Source: Nemertoderma westbladi (Eukaryota > Xenacoelomorpha > Nemertodermatida > Nemertodermatidae). Taken from it: a stretch of 36,450 nt of DNA. The stretch spans positions 1 to 36,450 of the forward strand of contig JAUCBJ010004981.1 in NCBI GenBank assembly GCA_032718475.1. Reading direction: 5' to 3'. Shown piece by piece: positions 11,086 through 20,636 of the stretch (the first letter of the stretch is position 1; each line of letters begins with the position of its first letter). A program made the position numbers and the translations under genes. A model generated the notes under the pieces. That model had not been told where the DNA came from and searched no databases. It saw nothing but the letters and a program-made list of their open reading frames with translations.

Positions 11086-12303
11086 TGTAAAAGCTTTTGT
11101 GGGATAACTGATTCGTTTGCCTTGTTGGCCAGTTCCCCCCCGGTCGCTAGAATACTCTAAAGGGGATCTATAGTTAAAATAGTGCAAGCTACCAGCTTAT
11201 TGGCTGATTTGCTGTACGCAGGTATCTGGGCTCTGTTTAATCGGCCAACCAGCCTAAGAAGGTTGCGTCATAGCCTTGTTTTGTATCTCCCAATAGAATT
11301 TGAGTTAGCCTTGATTTTGACCTATCACAGAGCTACTGAACTGAAATTTTCCTATCTCACTGCTCTTTCTCTGTGTTGAACGGGAGCTTCGTGGAATAAG
11401 GGTAGTTGGTATCCTCGTATAGAGCAGTAGTCACGAGTTTTTCAAAGCCACGAAAGAACGGCTTTGTAGTGTTTTGTGCTTTCTGCTTTTTAGCTCAACA
11501 CTAGTAGGTTTAATTATAAGGACATATATCCTTTAACTCATGGAAACTCATGGAATCACTGATCTGTGAATACTGCTGACACACGGCTTTTAATAACTGC
11601 TGAAACTGCTAAAAATTACCTGCTCAATCAATACTGTATACTGCTATTTGTTGTCGGTTATTCATTATATTTGTTGATGAATTATTATATTGGAATAACG
11701 AGAAATAACCCCGACACCCAATATTCTTGATATACCGAAGGTAAGAGAGAAAGGTTACCAATAACGATTGTGACTTATGTTAAAGTGGTTTGAAGTGAAT
11801 CTAATGTTATTTGATAGACCCTACATGAGTCAGTCTGTGTTCCTTTTATATGTGACTAAAATCAGTGAAGATTGGCAGATTAGTGTGCAGTATTGTGCAG
11901 CATTGTGTATGAGTGAGTCTGTTAAAGAAGCATTTCCTAAAGAATGCGCTATATATGTGAATTATAATTAAGCCATATCGTTGTGAGTAGTTTAAGTCAT
12001 AACTCTGTTTATATAGATAAAGCGCCACGTCCTAAAGGAACTGTTAATATTCCCGAAGGTGAATAATATTGTCAGAGATTATATAATACTGTCAGTCGAA
12101 TAATACATTAGGCTTACATAGCAATAAAATTAAACCGTCGAACCCAATCTCCCGGGAATATCCAGCGGGTGAATGATCGCGCACAGATTGGTTTCGACTA
12201 GTGTAGTGAATCAAATACTTCTCATAGGCTAAAAAGCGATTTAATATCTAGAAGACATCTTAATTTGGCGGGTTAAACTGCCAAAGGTCTGAAAGCGCGA
12301 ACA
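11086..12303 (+). repeat. 5' LTR
   Basis: This 1218-bp repeat starts TG and ends CA and matches 21537-22754 almost base for base. Differences I saw are CGGCC/CAGCC near 11240 (21691) and CTTCTC/CTTGTC near 12219 (22670). An AATAAA polyadenylation signal is at 12123-12128. Short ORFs inside are shared by both copies and look incidental. Confidence 0.95.
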
Positions 12304-12319
12304 TTAAAGGATATAGCTT

Positions 12320-12342
12320 CTTTATTGCAGTAAGCAATAAAG
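12320..12342 (+). promoter_or_regulatory. Perfect hairpin where a primer-binding site would lie
   Basis: CTTTATTGC at 12320-12328 pairs perfectly with GCAATAAAG at 12334-12342 around a 5-nt loop, 17 bases after the LTR. No TGG, the usual start of a tRNA primer-binding site, occurs from 12304 until about 12572. A role in priming is inference. Confidence 0.45.
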
Positions 12343-12350
12343 TTGAAAGT

Positions 12351-12544
12351 ACCGGTCAACCGGTAAACCTGAAAGGTACATCTGTAGGTCAGTAGGCCCA
12401 ACTGCCAGAACCGGTACTGCCGTAGGTCCGTAGGTCCAACTGCCAGAACCGGTAATTCTGTAGGTCCGTAGGCCTAACTGTCCTAACCGGTACTTCCCGT
12501 ATAAGTACATTAGTATTATTCGATTTTGATAGTTATATACCGGT
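12351..12544. repeat. First ACCGGT palindrome cluster
   Basis: Six ACCGGT palindromes start at 12351, 12359, 12410, 12448, 12486 and 12539. The middle ones sit in a short tandem unit of the form GTAGGTCCGTAGG-CCAACTGCC that recurs about every 38 bp. Confidence 0.7.
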
Positions 12545-12675
12545 AGGCCTTAATAATTAATCAGGGACTGCAGCCCTGGTTTTTTATTGAGATTTTTACT
12601 TATTTCTGTCAAGTTTTATTTGTTTGTAGGCCAGTATTGAACAGAAGGCGTGTAAGCCTGATCAGATTGTACAGA

Positions 12676-13250
12676 CAATTTGTAGGCTGAGCTGTTGTCT
12701 GATTGCTGTTAAGTCTGAACGGATTGCAGTGTGTGTAGATCATCTGTCCGATTAAGTACGGTTAGGAAGTAGGGGCAGCGAATGCTGTAAGGTAAACCCC
12801 CAACTAAAGAATAAGTCGTACTACTGGGTTAGAACGCATACTCCCTAATCATTTCGGAGTCTGCATGTCCTGTAGTTTATTTAGGCTTGAGAGTAGTCTG
12901 CCATCGTTTAGTCTGTACTTTGTTTGTGTAAGTCTGTACGGGTAGCGTATAATTTTATTTAGATAATTTGTAGGCTGGATAGTTGTCTGGCTGTTATTAG
13001 GCCTGAGCGGATTGCAGCGTGTGTAGATCACTTGTCCGATAAAGAACGGTTAGGAAGTAGGGGCAGCGAATGCTGTAAGGTAAACCCCCAATTAAAGAAT
13101 AAGTCGTACTACTGGGTTAGAACGCATACTACCTAATTATTTCGGAGTCTGCATATACCGTAGTTTGTTTAGGCTTGATAGTAGTCTGTCAGTGTTCGGT
13201 CTGCATTTTGTTTGAGTAGTTTGTACGCGTAGCGTAATATTTATTATTCA
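12676..13250. repeat. Tandem duplication, 288-bp period, in the leader
   Basis: GGATTGCAG at 12721 recurs at 13009. The flanking 280 bp match with scattered changes, for example the shared blocks GGTTAGGAAGTAGGGGCAGC and ACTACTGGGTTAGAACGCAT. There are two copies, about 12676-12959 and 12963-13250. Confidence 0.85.
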
Positions 13251-14183
13251 GAGTTTATGCGATTATTCGCAACATTCATTCCCCAAGTTTGTTCCTACAG
13301 TAATTGTGTTTGTTATACATACCGCTATAGTTAAATTAACCCCGGTACTACACGGGCTGCTTGGCGTAGGTAAAGACTGGTGATTTTGTGCATCGGTCAC
13401 TCCAGCAGATGCCGTGGTTCTTTTAGCTGTTCAAGTATATTTAACTACTGATTATCTGTTGTACAAGTACTCGTACCTAATTTAGGGTTTAGTGTACAGT
13501 GCTTTCCGAGAGTAATTAGTGTAGGCATTATATTTGTGTTGTAAAGTGGTTGATAGGCACGTTCGATTAGCTCTATTAACTTCTAGGTAGGAACACTCCG
13601 TGATACATAACGTAGAACCTATAGCGATACGGCTATAGGTCGTCAGGCGGTGGTATTTTCCTATCTAGACAACGCAGTGTATTTACTACTACTTATTATT
13701 TCAAATACCGCATTACCCTGTCCGTTGTAATAACCAGAATTCTAACCCTTTGTTAGGCTGGTTTGTAGACTTCTTGTAAAATTACCCTAAAAATTCGTAT
13801 TTTGTGTTTTGTAAATTTTTATGTTTATTTAGAGATTGTAATCTCACCCGAATTGTATGTAATTTGTAGTATTAAGTAACTTAGGTAAATTATAATTATT
13901 TGTTTTAGTGTCCTATAAGTAACACCTCACTGAAAGCGCACCGCTTTGTGTAGTGATTACTCCCCAGAAATAATAACATTTATTTCAAACATTGACTAAA
14001 CCCATTAAAACGGGTATATATATATTATAAATCAAATCTAACGATTTATAAACAGTAGGCCTACCATATAACCATTAGGTCTCAATATCAGTTGGACTAC
14101 TGCTCAAATAACGGTAATAAAGTAAGTAGAGTAACCAAGTAACCCTAAAGTTCAGAAATTCAATTATTTAAAATAATTGATAT

Positions 14184-14466
14184 ACCGGTATTTATGATAG
14201 GCCTATTATCTTTATTTCTATAAATTTAGGCTGAAATTATACCGGTACTTGTAATTAATTCTAGTCCAGAATTATATATACTACAAACTGTAAGCTGTAT
14301 ACCGGTATTCCCGATAGGCCTATTATATATTTATATATATTTGTGCTAAAATTATACCGGTATTCTGTGATAAACCTAGTCTGTAATAATACTTATCAAG
14401 CATCTTTATCATTATCATTATCTCTTTATCATCCTTATCATTAGCAATTATCTTAAGCATACCGGT
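14184..14466. repeat. Second ACCGGT palindrome cluster, evenly spaced
   Basis: ATACCGGTA occurs at ACCGGT positions 14184, 14241, 14301, 14356 and 14461. Spacings are 57, 60, 55 and 105 bp, so about one unit of 55-60 bp with one missing. It lies just upstream of the gag start. Confidence 0.7.
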
Positions 14467-14602
14467 ATTTAATATATTATATATATCACGCTACACTGAG
14501 TAGCAGTATCGGTAATTAATTACTAGGCTAGCAGTTAATACTGAATTACTAGACTTGCTCAGACTGTAATATAGCAGTAGGCATTCAACTGTACTCACAA
14601 AT

Positions 14603-17239
14603 ATGTCTGATACTAAGCAGAACCTGTCAGACAGTCTATTAGATGTAACTATCTGCGACTCAGATAGAGGTGTAGAACCCTCTAGTCGTAAGTTCAGTTC
14701 ACCTCCCACTGTGAGGAAGGTCATCCCTCCAGTAGTAATAACAGAACCTAGGCTAGTCCAACATCGTAGGTCTATCATAGGCACCCGAGCTCAGGTCAAG
14801 CGGGACCAAGAAGCAGCGGAACAGCAACAACCCGCGAGTCAGGAGCTTGTTACTCAGCGGCCCAGCAGCTCCAGTAGTGAGGATACTGTAGAGCTGACAC
14901 CCGAGCGCGGAGCAGAGATGACGGATGCGGTTTATACGGATCCCCTTCTCATCCTTCCTGCAGCCGTACTCACTAGGTTATTGATCGCGGTGGAAGAACA
15001 CCAGATCGATTGGGCGAGAAGTCAACGACCAACTAGAGATAGTTATGCGGGATACACGAGGGAAGAATTGAAGTCTATTGTCGAGTCGCAATGGAACTTC
15101 CCCGGACCCGGACTCCCGTTTGATTTATCAGAAGCTGCCTGGGAAGACATACACCGGATGGGAGTAGCCAAGGAAACCATCGATCCAGCTGTGTGGAAGA
15201 GGTCCGCAGCCGGATACGCACAGGGATTCTTCAGCTCTATGGAGCGAGTAGAAAAACAACTGTTTAAACAACCTCAAGGACCTCAAGAGCAGGGACAGCT
15301 GCTTTATCAAGTTAGAGAAAGAGTTCTGCGGATTAGGCTAATCTTATCCGCCTTTGAGGAGGCTTCTAAAAGAAAACAAGACACGTCGTTGCAAGTTGCC
15401 GTAAAGACTTGGTTTCAACGGGTGAGTCGCCAGGTTCAAGGAGCAGCTCAGTGGAAAGCTCAGTTGGAGGAGCGCTCAACCCATGGAGAATCAACAGACG
15501 CTACTTTTTCCCAAGTGGAAAGTGAAGCGACGGCAGAGAAACCGCATAAGAAGGATGCCATTGACATCTATCTGTCAGACTATCAGCGTTTTTTAGGAGA
15601 TGACGAGTTGAGGAGAAGGCTGGAGGGACTTAGCCCTAACAGCGAAGGAGCCAAACTTGTGTTAGATGCAATTGATGTGGATAGGTTAGCGGCGAACCAA
15701 GCTAAATTCGATGAACAACTCCGCATCGCCAAGGTTCAAGAAGAACAAGTAAAGAAAAAACGTATAGAAGATAGAAAGACAGCAGCAGCGGCAGTGGCAG
15801 CGGCAGAAGCGGAAAGAAAGGCAGCAGAGGCAGCGGCAGAGGCAAAAGCGGCAGCTGCAGCAATGAAAGCGGCAGCGGCAGAAGCGGAAAGAAAGATAGC
15901 AGTGGCAGAAGCAGAACGGAGGGCATCTGAAGAGACAACCCAACTAGAGTTGGAAAATCTTCAAGAGAGGCAAGATAACTTTAATAAACAGTTAACAGCT
16001 AGTAATATGCAGATGATGAATCGATCTACTCCCAAACGACAAGGTTATACATCATCTGAGGAAGGCGATACCACCGACACTGAAGGCGGAGGAAATCGAT
16101 CCCGCCTAAGCAGACGTAAAAGAACATTCCACCGTCAGAAATTGCCTGATTTGCCTCCAGCTGTTAGAAGGCAACTAAATAACACCAACTTAGAGAGTAC
16201 AGAACCCACAGACCAAATAATTACAATAGAAAGACTCCCTACTATATTAGATGAGCCTGAAATAAGTAGGCCTGTTCTTGAAATCACCCCTTCGGTAATA
16301 GATACACCTGTGCTCCCTGAAGCTACCTATAAATTCCCTCTGCATAGCACTAAGCTACCTGTGCCCCGTAGAACTGCCCAGGAGACAGTTCAGGTCCTGG
16401 ACCCCGAGCGAAATATTCCAAATTTGTCGCCCGTTGTCCCTCGTCTGCCCGCTACGACGTTGGCGGATCCCGTTTCGGCGGTTGATTGGGTAGACGAGAG
16501 ACGGCGGGGGATGGATATTCTCCTCGGAGAGATGAAGGAGAATCGGATACGCTCCTCCCAACAGGTCCGAGAGTTGGAAGGGACTGTCCAACATTTAAAG
16601 GGAACAGTGAGAGAAAGTAAGTTAGAGTTGCAAGAAGTGCAGCAAAATATCGCGCTAGAGCGCGATAAATTAGTAAATTTACAAAAGGGTATACCACCAC
16701 CCCCTGTAACAATGTGTCAACCCGTTAGGTCTGAAGTATCTCATGCGCAAGGTGTGGAGCCTACACGCATTTATACTGCTAGCGAAGTAGAAACTCCTAT
16801 AGTGAACCCTATTAAGGGTAATTATAGACCTGTTGATAATGATATTCCATATAGAACTGATCATAATCCGAGAAATTTATATACCGATAACTCGATATTA
16901 AATAACACGATGGCCCAAGAAAGTTTTACGCGTCAAATGGCTAGAACCGAAGCCCGGCAAGCGGTGAAGGTGGGAGAGATCGTCAAGTTCAATGGAGATG
17001 AGATGAAATGGTTACCTTTTAATGAATTTTACAAAGATAACATACAGAACTCTGTACTATCTAATGGAGAGAAACTAAGATTCCTCATCGAATGTTTGGA
17101 AGGACCTCCCAAGTCAATGGCGTTAAAATTTATTGGACATCCAGATGGATTAAGACAAGTTTGGGATACACTAAACATCAGGTATGGTAATAGGACTAAC
17201 ATAGCTAGGTATTTATATGCGAAATTAATGGCGCCCTGA
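14603..17239 (+). CDS. Gag-like polyprotein, N-terminal part, of the BEL/Pao-type element
   Basis: An 878-residue ORF starts at the first good ATG after the leader. Residues 1-100 are polar and Ser/Gln-rich. Around residues 370-465 lies a long alanine and glutamate-rich segment (AAEAERKAAEAAAEAKAA) predicted to be a coiled coil. A charged, disordered region follows, and the last 85 residues, from about 795, hold the conserved block starting FNGDEMKWLPFNEFY and including GPPKSMALKF and VWDTLNIRYG. That block matches the DUF1759-type Gag domain of BEL/Pao elements. The frame ends at a TGA (17237-17239) inside what should be continuous Gag: the next codons stay in the same frame and keep coding. 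The stop may be a disabling mutation or a site of readthrough. The protein should form the particle shell. Confidence 0.85.
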   Translation: MSDTKQNLSDSLLDVTICDSDRGVEPSSRKFSSPPTVRKVIPPVVITEPRLVQHRRSIIGTRAQVKRDQEAAEQQQPASQELVTQRPSSSSSEDTVELTPERGAEMTDAVYTDPLLILPAAVLTRLLIAVEEHQIDWARSQRPTRDSYAGYTREELKSIVESQWNFPGPGLPFDLSEAAWEDIHRMGVAKETIDPAVWKRSAAGYAQGFFSSMERVEKQLFKQPQGPQEQGQLLYQVRERVLRIRLILSAFEEASKRKQDTSLQVAVKTWFQRVSRQVQGAAQWKAQLEERSTHGESTDATFSQVESEATAEKPHKKDAIDIYLSDYQRFLGDDELRRRLEGLSPNSEGAKLVLDAIDVDRLAANQAKFDEQLRIAKVQEEQVKKKRIEDRKTAAAAVAAAEAERKAAEAAAEAKAAAAAMKAAAAEAERKIAVAEAERRASEETTQLELENLQERQDNFNKQLTASNMQMMNRSTPKRQGYTSSEEGDTTDTEGGGNRSRLSRRKRTFHRQKLPDLPPAVRRQLNNTNLESTEPTDQIITIERLPTILDEPEISRPVLEITPSVIDTPVLPEATYKFPLHSTKLPVPRRTAQETVQVLDPERNIPNLSPVVPRLPATTLADPVSAVDWVDERRRGMDILLGEMKENRIRSSQQVRELEGTVQHLKGTVRESKLELQEVQQNIALERDKLVNLQKGIPPPPVTMCQPVRSEVSHAQGVEPTRIYTASEVETPIVNPIKGNYRPVDNDIPYRTDHNPRNLYTDNSILNNTMAQESFTRQMARTEARQAVKVGEIVKFNGDEMKWLPFNEFYKDNIQNSVLSNGEKLRFLIECLEGPPKSMALKFIGHPDGLRQVWDTLNIRYGNRTNIARYLYAKLMAP

Positions 17240-17338
17240 AAGTTTCTTAGCAGCGGGATTATAGAGTTTTCCGATGAGATTCAGGAGATCTGTAGACAAC
17301 TAGATTGGTTAGGTAAGTCTCATGAATACCAGAATTCT

Positions 17339-18559
17339 ATGGTTGTAGGAGCCTTAGCATCTACTTTGCCCAAGGGTGGAGTAGGTACACGCTGGGACAA
17401 GAAGGTGTTATATATGATGGAACAACAACAACGAGACCCTACCATGGCTGATCTCATGTCATTCTTAGATGGAGAAGTGAAATTACAGCTCCTAAGACAG
17501 TCCAGAGAGAAGACACTGGAAAACAAGGTAAGTGAGAAACCCGTCTCCAGAAGAAAGGTAACACCAGTGTGTTATACCGACGATGGCGAAAGCCAAGCTT
17601 CCCAAGGGGAGGATAGCGGGAAAGACACTGAAAGATCTTATTATGTCAATAAAATGCCTAAAGATCAGGTAAGTAAATCCAAGTCTCGACCCAATGACAG
17701 AAGGGAACCGGTACAAAAAACCCTTCCTACGTCTCCTAAAAGAATTCAGGTGAGAAAGCCCGAGGAAAGAACAAGTGTGCACCACATAGCACAGGTTAAA
17801 GTAAGTAACATCAAGCCGAAATGTGTGTTGTGCGACGGGCCCCACCGTTTAAATGCGTGTGATAAATTCCTGAGGAAATCACTCGAGGATAGACGTGAAG
17901 TCATGTGGGATAAGCGGTTGTGTTATAATTGCCTCAGACGAGGACACCAACGGCGAACCTGTAACTCCGACGCAAGGTGTGCAAAGTGCGGCGCAAAACA
18001 TCATATCTTGTTGCACACGGAATTCGAACGAAACAGCCCGAGTCAGGTAAGTGAGTCCGAACTACATGTCCAATTCAGTGATGTGAACGACACTGATCAA
18101 TCTGAGATGGAAGGATTCTATACGGACGAGTTCTCCGACCAAAACGAATCCTGTTACCTAATAAACACCACCGCAGTGTATCGAGTACTCGTGCATGAGA
18201 AAGACACAGACAGCGACCTTACCTTAACTACTTCCGATCAACAACCATCTTGGAAAGCGCCAACTTCCAATATAGGAATCCGAGAATTTCCTGTAGTCCA
18301 GTTACGGGTCCACGGACCTCAGAAGAGCTATATAGTGAACGCCCTCCTGGACTCCGGTAGCACAGGAACATTCATCGATAAAGAACTAGCCGAAGTCATC
18401 TTTGCTGGACAACCCAAGTTCCGAACCAAGCTAAACATGTCAGGGATCATATTCGTGTTTATTGCGTACGTAATTACGTATATATTATATTTAGTGCGAC
18501 GGCAAGAAATAATTCTTTTCCTTCTTCCTTACTGTCCGTATTACATTACAAATACGTAA
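17339..18559 (+). CDS. Zinc-knuckle and truncated protease segment of the BEL/Pao-type element
   Basis: This segment is in the same frame as the preceding Gag ORF and is open from 17240. The first ATG is at 17339. It carries a CVLC-x4-H block near 17822, a CCHC knuckle CYNCLRRGHQRRTC at 17921, and CAKCGAKHH just after, all typical of BEL/Pao nucleocapsid regions. A retropepsin-like site, ALLDSGSTGTFID, has its catalytic Asp at 18350-18352. Recognisable coding stops near 18445, about 30 residues past the active site. The remaining residues are hydrophobic and AT-encoded and look like out-of-family read-on. Five GTAAGT motifs occur within 17313-18052, several encoding a repeated Val-Ser dipeptide. 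Pol does not follow. Confidence 0.85.
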   Translation: MVVGALASTLPKGGVGTRWDKKVLYMMEQQQRDPTMADLMSFLDGEVKLQLLRQSREKTLENKVSEKPVSRRKVTPVCYTDDGESQASQGEDSGKDTERSYYVNKMPKDQVSKSKSRPNDRREPVQKTLPTSPKRIQVRKPEERTSVHHIAQVKVSNIKPKCVLCDGPHRLNACDKFLRKSLEDRREVMWDKRLCYNCLRRGHQRRTCNSDARCAKCGAKHHILLHTEFERNSPSQVSESELHVQFSDVNDTDQSEMEGFYTDEFSDQNESCYLINTTAVYRVLVHEKDTDSDLTLTTSDQQPSWKAPTSNIGIREFPVVQLRVHGPQKSYIVNALLDSGSTGTFIDKELAEVIFAGQPKFRTKLNMSGIIFVFIAYVITYILYLVRRQEIILFLLPYCPYYITNT

Positions 18560-19922
18560 CTACAGTAAGATGAAATGTCCGTACTTATTAAAGTACAATA
18601 AAGCCACTACTATATTTAAGTATTATTGGTAGGCAGAGTATTAGGAATGCAAAGTTCAGATCCTCGTGTCTCGGCTAAACCAAGCTCTGGGTAGACCTTG
18701 GAAACGACTTGCCTCTTCACACTGACATTGCTTCGTGCGATATTGCTCTCATACCGTATATTAAATAATACATATAGTAGCGTGATGTCCCTTTAACAGT
18801 AGCGTATCACGCAAAATAAATCTGTTAAACCCTTTGACCATCTGTAATTCTAGTCGATTAAGATATCGCGGCACCCACCGATATACTTGAAAGACAAATT
18901 CTAGAATCAGTGGTTAACGTCCCCAGACAAGTTCTGGAATAAATCGGTGCCCATCTCAAATATTAATTATTTAATATTTGCAAATCTAATAAATCAAAAT
19001 CTGTAAAATTCAGATCCTTCAGCAATTCTAGTCAATTAAGATATCGTAGCATTTACCGATATTCTTAAAAAGACAATTGTCATAGAATTAAGGATCTTGT
19101 GTCCCCAGACATATTCTAGAATCAAAATATGTCAACTTAATTATCAAATAATAAAATTTCAGGGAATAAATTTAAATTCATGCCTTTTAATGAATTTAAT
19201 AAATTGCCATTTTTACGCAATTTATAACATTCCCAAAATTCCATTAATTAATAGATCAAGGGAGCGGAGATTTATCTTATTATGTGTATGAGTGTGCGAA
19301 AGTCTCCCAAACATAGTCAATAGCCGATAAAATTCATAAAGTCATGTATAAAACAGAACATTGACTATTAAAGAATACTATTAAATAACATCCCAGATCT
19401 GTATGCATTGGAATTACCCTAATTCTACCGCTAGCTTTGCATAATGTCACCATAGCAACAACCACGCTAGAATTAGAATTGAGTTAAAAGAACAATAGAA
19501 AGCTTGTCCCATTGAATAGCATAGGGAATAAATAGCGCACTACTAGTATCCAAGGATACATAATAATACAGTGACATTCTGGAAGGCATTGACTAACGGA
19601 CAAATGGCCCGAATGTGTGTAGTTGTGACCAGTTGTGTGGTATTTGTGAGTTTATAGGTGAATGTTACTGCTAAAGTGTGTTTACAGTAGCTAGTCGCAA
19701 TCGTAAAAGTAACCTAACTCTCCAAGGAAAACCTGAAGTACATCTAAGCCTTTGGGACGGACAGTTGAGTGACTTGTGCCGGTTGTCGTTGTCGTTGTGC
19801 GGCTACGTCGTTGGCGAAAGTACAGCGGCGACGACAAATCGGCGCTGAGGATCTCGTACTGTCCGGGGGTTGATTGGGGTAGGCAGCGACGCCCGCTCGC
19901 CTAAATATAAACTCATTATAAT
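18445..19922 (+). other. Non-coding stretch replacing pol
   Basis: From the break in protease to about 19922 no frame is open for any useful length, and no RT, RNase H or integrase motif is visible. A diverged direct repeat is present. The end (about 19740-19905) becomes GC-richer, with a GTTGTCGTTGTCGTTGTGCGG phrase, and could be the remnant of the pol 3' end, but I cannot confirm that. Confidence 0.6.
18842..19132. repeat. Diverged direct repeat, about 178-bp spacing
   Basis: AATTCTAGTC-x-ATTAAGATATCG at about 18846 recurs at about 19025. Downstream blocks ACCGATAT, AAAGACAA and GTCCCCAGACA also recur in order. There are two copies, 18842-18940 and 19021-19132. Confidence 0.65.
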
Positions 19923-19966
19923 ATGGATAAACTCATATATAGCAGATATGACGGAGTTGATAGAAG

Positions 19967-20524
19967 ATGGTCTTGGTATCGGGGAACGATATACTCTACT
20001 TTCAAACGTTTGTTTATAGCTTGATACGCGGTGATACTAGTCCAACTACTACGAAGGATGATGGTCGTTATATCGAACCGCCAATGTCCCAAGAGCAGCT
20101 CACGCGTGAGTTGGACTATAAGAAATTCACCGCTCGCTATACGCATCGTAATGGTACGTATGTGGGCTTCTTAACTACTGGTCATCCTATCGATTTACAC
20201 GATACGGACAATGTCGACACCAAAAGGGAAATGGTACGATTGAAATATCCTTCCCAGCGGAGGCGGAACGATAAACCGAGAATGGAACACGAGAATTCTA
20301 TTCGAAACAGACTCGAAAGAGAAGACGTTGAGGAGCCGGATAAACGCAGCGACTTCAACGATTATCTGGAATTCCTGATAGAAACATATCTCAATATTGC
20401 CAGTCAACAAAATCTAGAAACTCGATATCCTCAAGGTATCACATCCCATGGTAGAACTCAAACGGCTCGATTCCCCTATGATGTATCTTACCGCCGATCG
20501 ACCGCTACCTGTTGTACCGAATAG
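19967..20524 (+). CDS. Unrecognised ORF in the 3' third of the LTR element
   Basis: An ORF of up to 185 residues occupies the place where an env-like or accessory gene would sit. I do not recognise it. It is hydrophilic and rich in Arg, Asp and Glu, with a KYPSQRRRNDKPR basic stretch and an acidic EREDVEEPDKRSDF stretch after it. No signal peptide or membrane segment is evident. The listed start uses a non-standard spot: the first residues may not belong, since another frame opens with an ATG at 19923 and reads 34 codons across the same place. A further ORF in a different frame (20448-20636) overlaps its end and looks more coding-like than its last residues, so an indel near 20450 is likely. 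Confidence 0.4.
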   Translation: MVLVSGNDILYFQTFVYSLIRGDTSPTTTKDDGRYIEPPMSQEQLTRELDYKKFTARYTHRNGTYVGFLTTGHPIDLHDTDNVDTKREMVRLKYPSQRRRNDKPRMEHENSIRNRLEREDVEEPDKRSDFNDYLEFLIETYLNIASQQNLETRYPQGITSHGRTQTARFPYDVSYRRSTATCCTE

Positions 20525-20636
20525 CTTCGAACGGATGGAGGAATATTGTAAGCTGGAGAAAGATCACTCGCGTTTCCCCTACAAGACGTACGTTTTTGGG
20601 TATTATTACGGTAAATGCCCTAGACCCAGCCAATAA
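20448..20636 (+). CDS. Unrecognised short ORF overlapping the previous one
   Basis: This 62-residue ORF starts MVELKRLDSPMMYL and ends TYVFGYYYGKCPRPSQ. It overlaps the preceding ORF by 77 bp in another frame and may be its frameshifted continuation. No family is recognised. Confidence 0.3.
   Translation: MVELKRLDSPMMYLTADRPLPVVPNSFERMEEYCKLEKDHSRFPYKTYVFGYYYGKCPRPSQ

Larger units (their letters stand above)
12304..14602 (+). other. Long untranslated leader of the LTR element
   Basis: This 2.3 kb region has no convincing ORF. It begins with a perfect hairpin (12320-12342) and no TGG-type primer-binding site. It contains two clusters of ACCGGT palindromes (12351-12544 and 14184-14466) and a tandem duplication of 288 bp at 12676-13250. 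The first ATG of the gag frame is at 14603. Confidence 0.75.

Noticed and set aside
11182-11971. Short ORFs inside the LTRs (65 and 64 residues)
   Set aside because: They are the same in both LTRs only because the LTRs are near-identical. No domain or coding bias is visible.
15686-15943. Cysteine/leucine-rich minus-strand ORFs opposite gag
   Set aside because: They are the antisense of the GCA/GCG/GAA repeats in the alanine-glutamate coiled coil.
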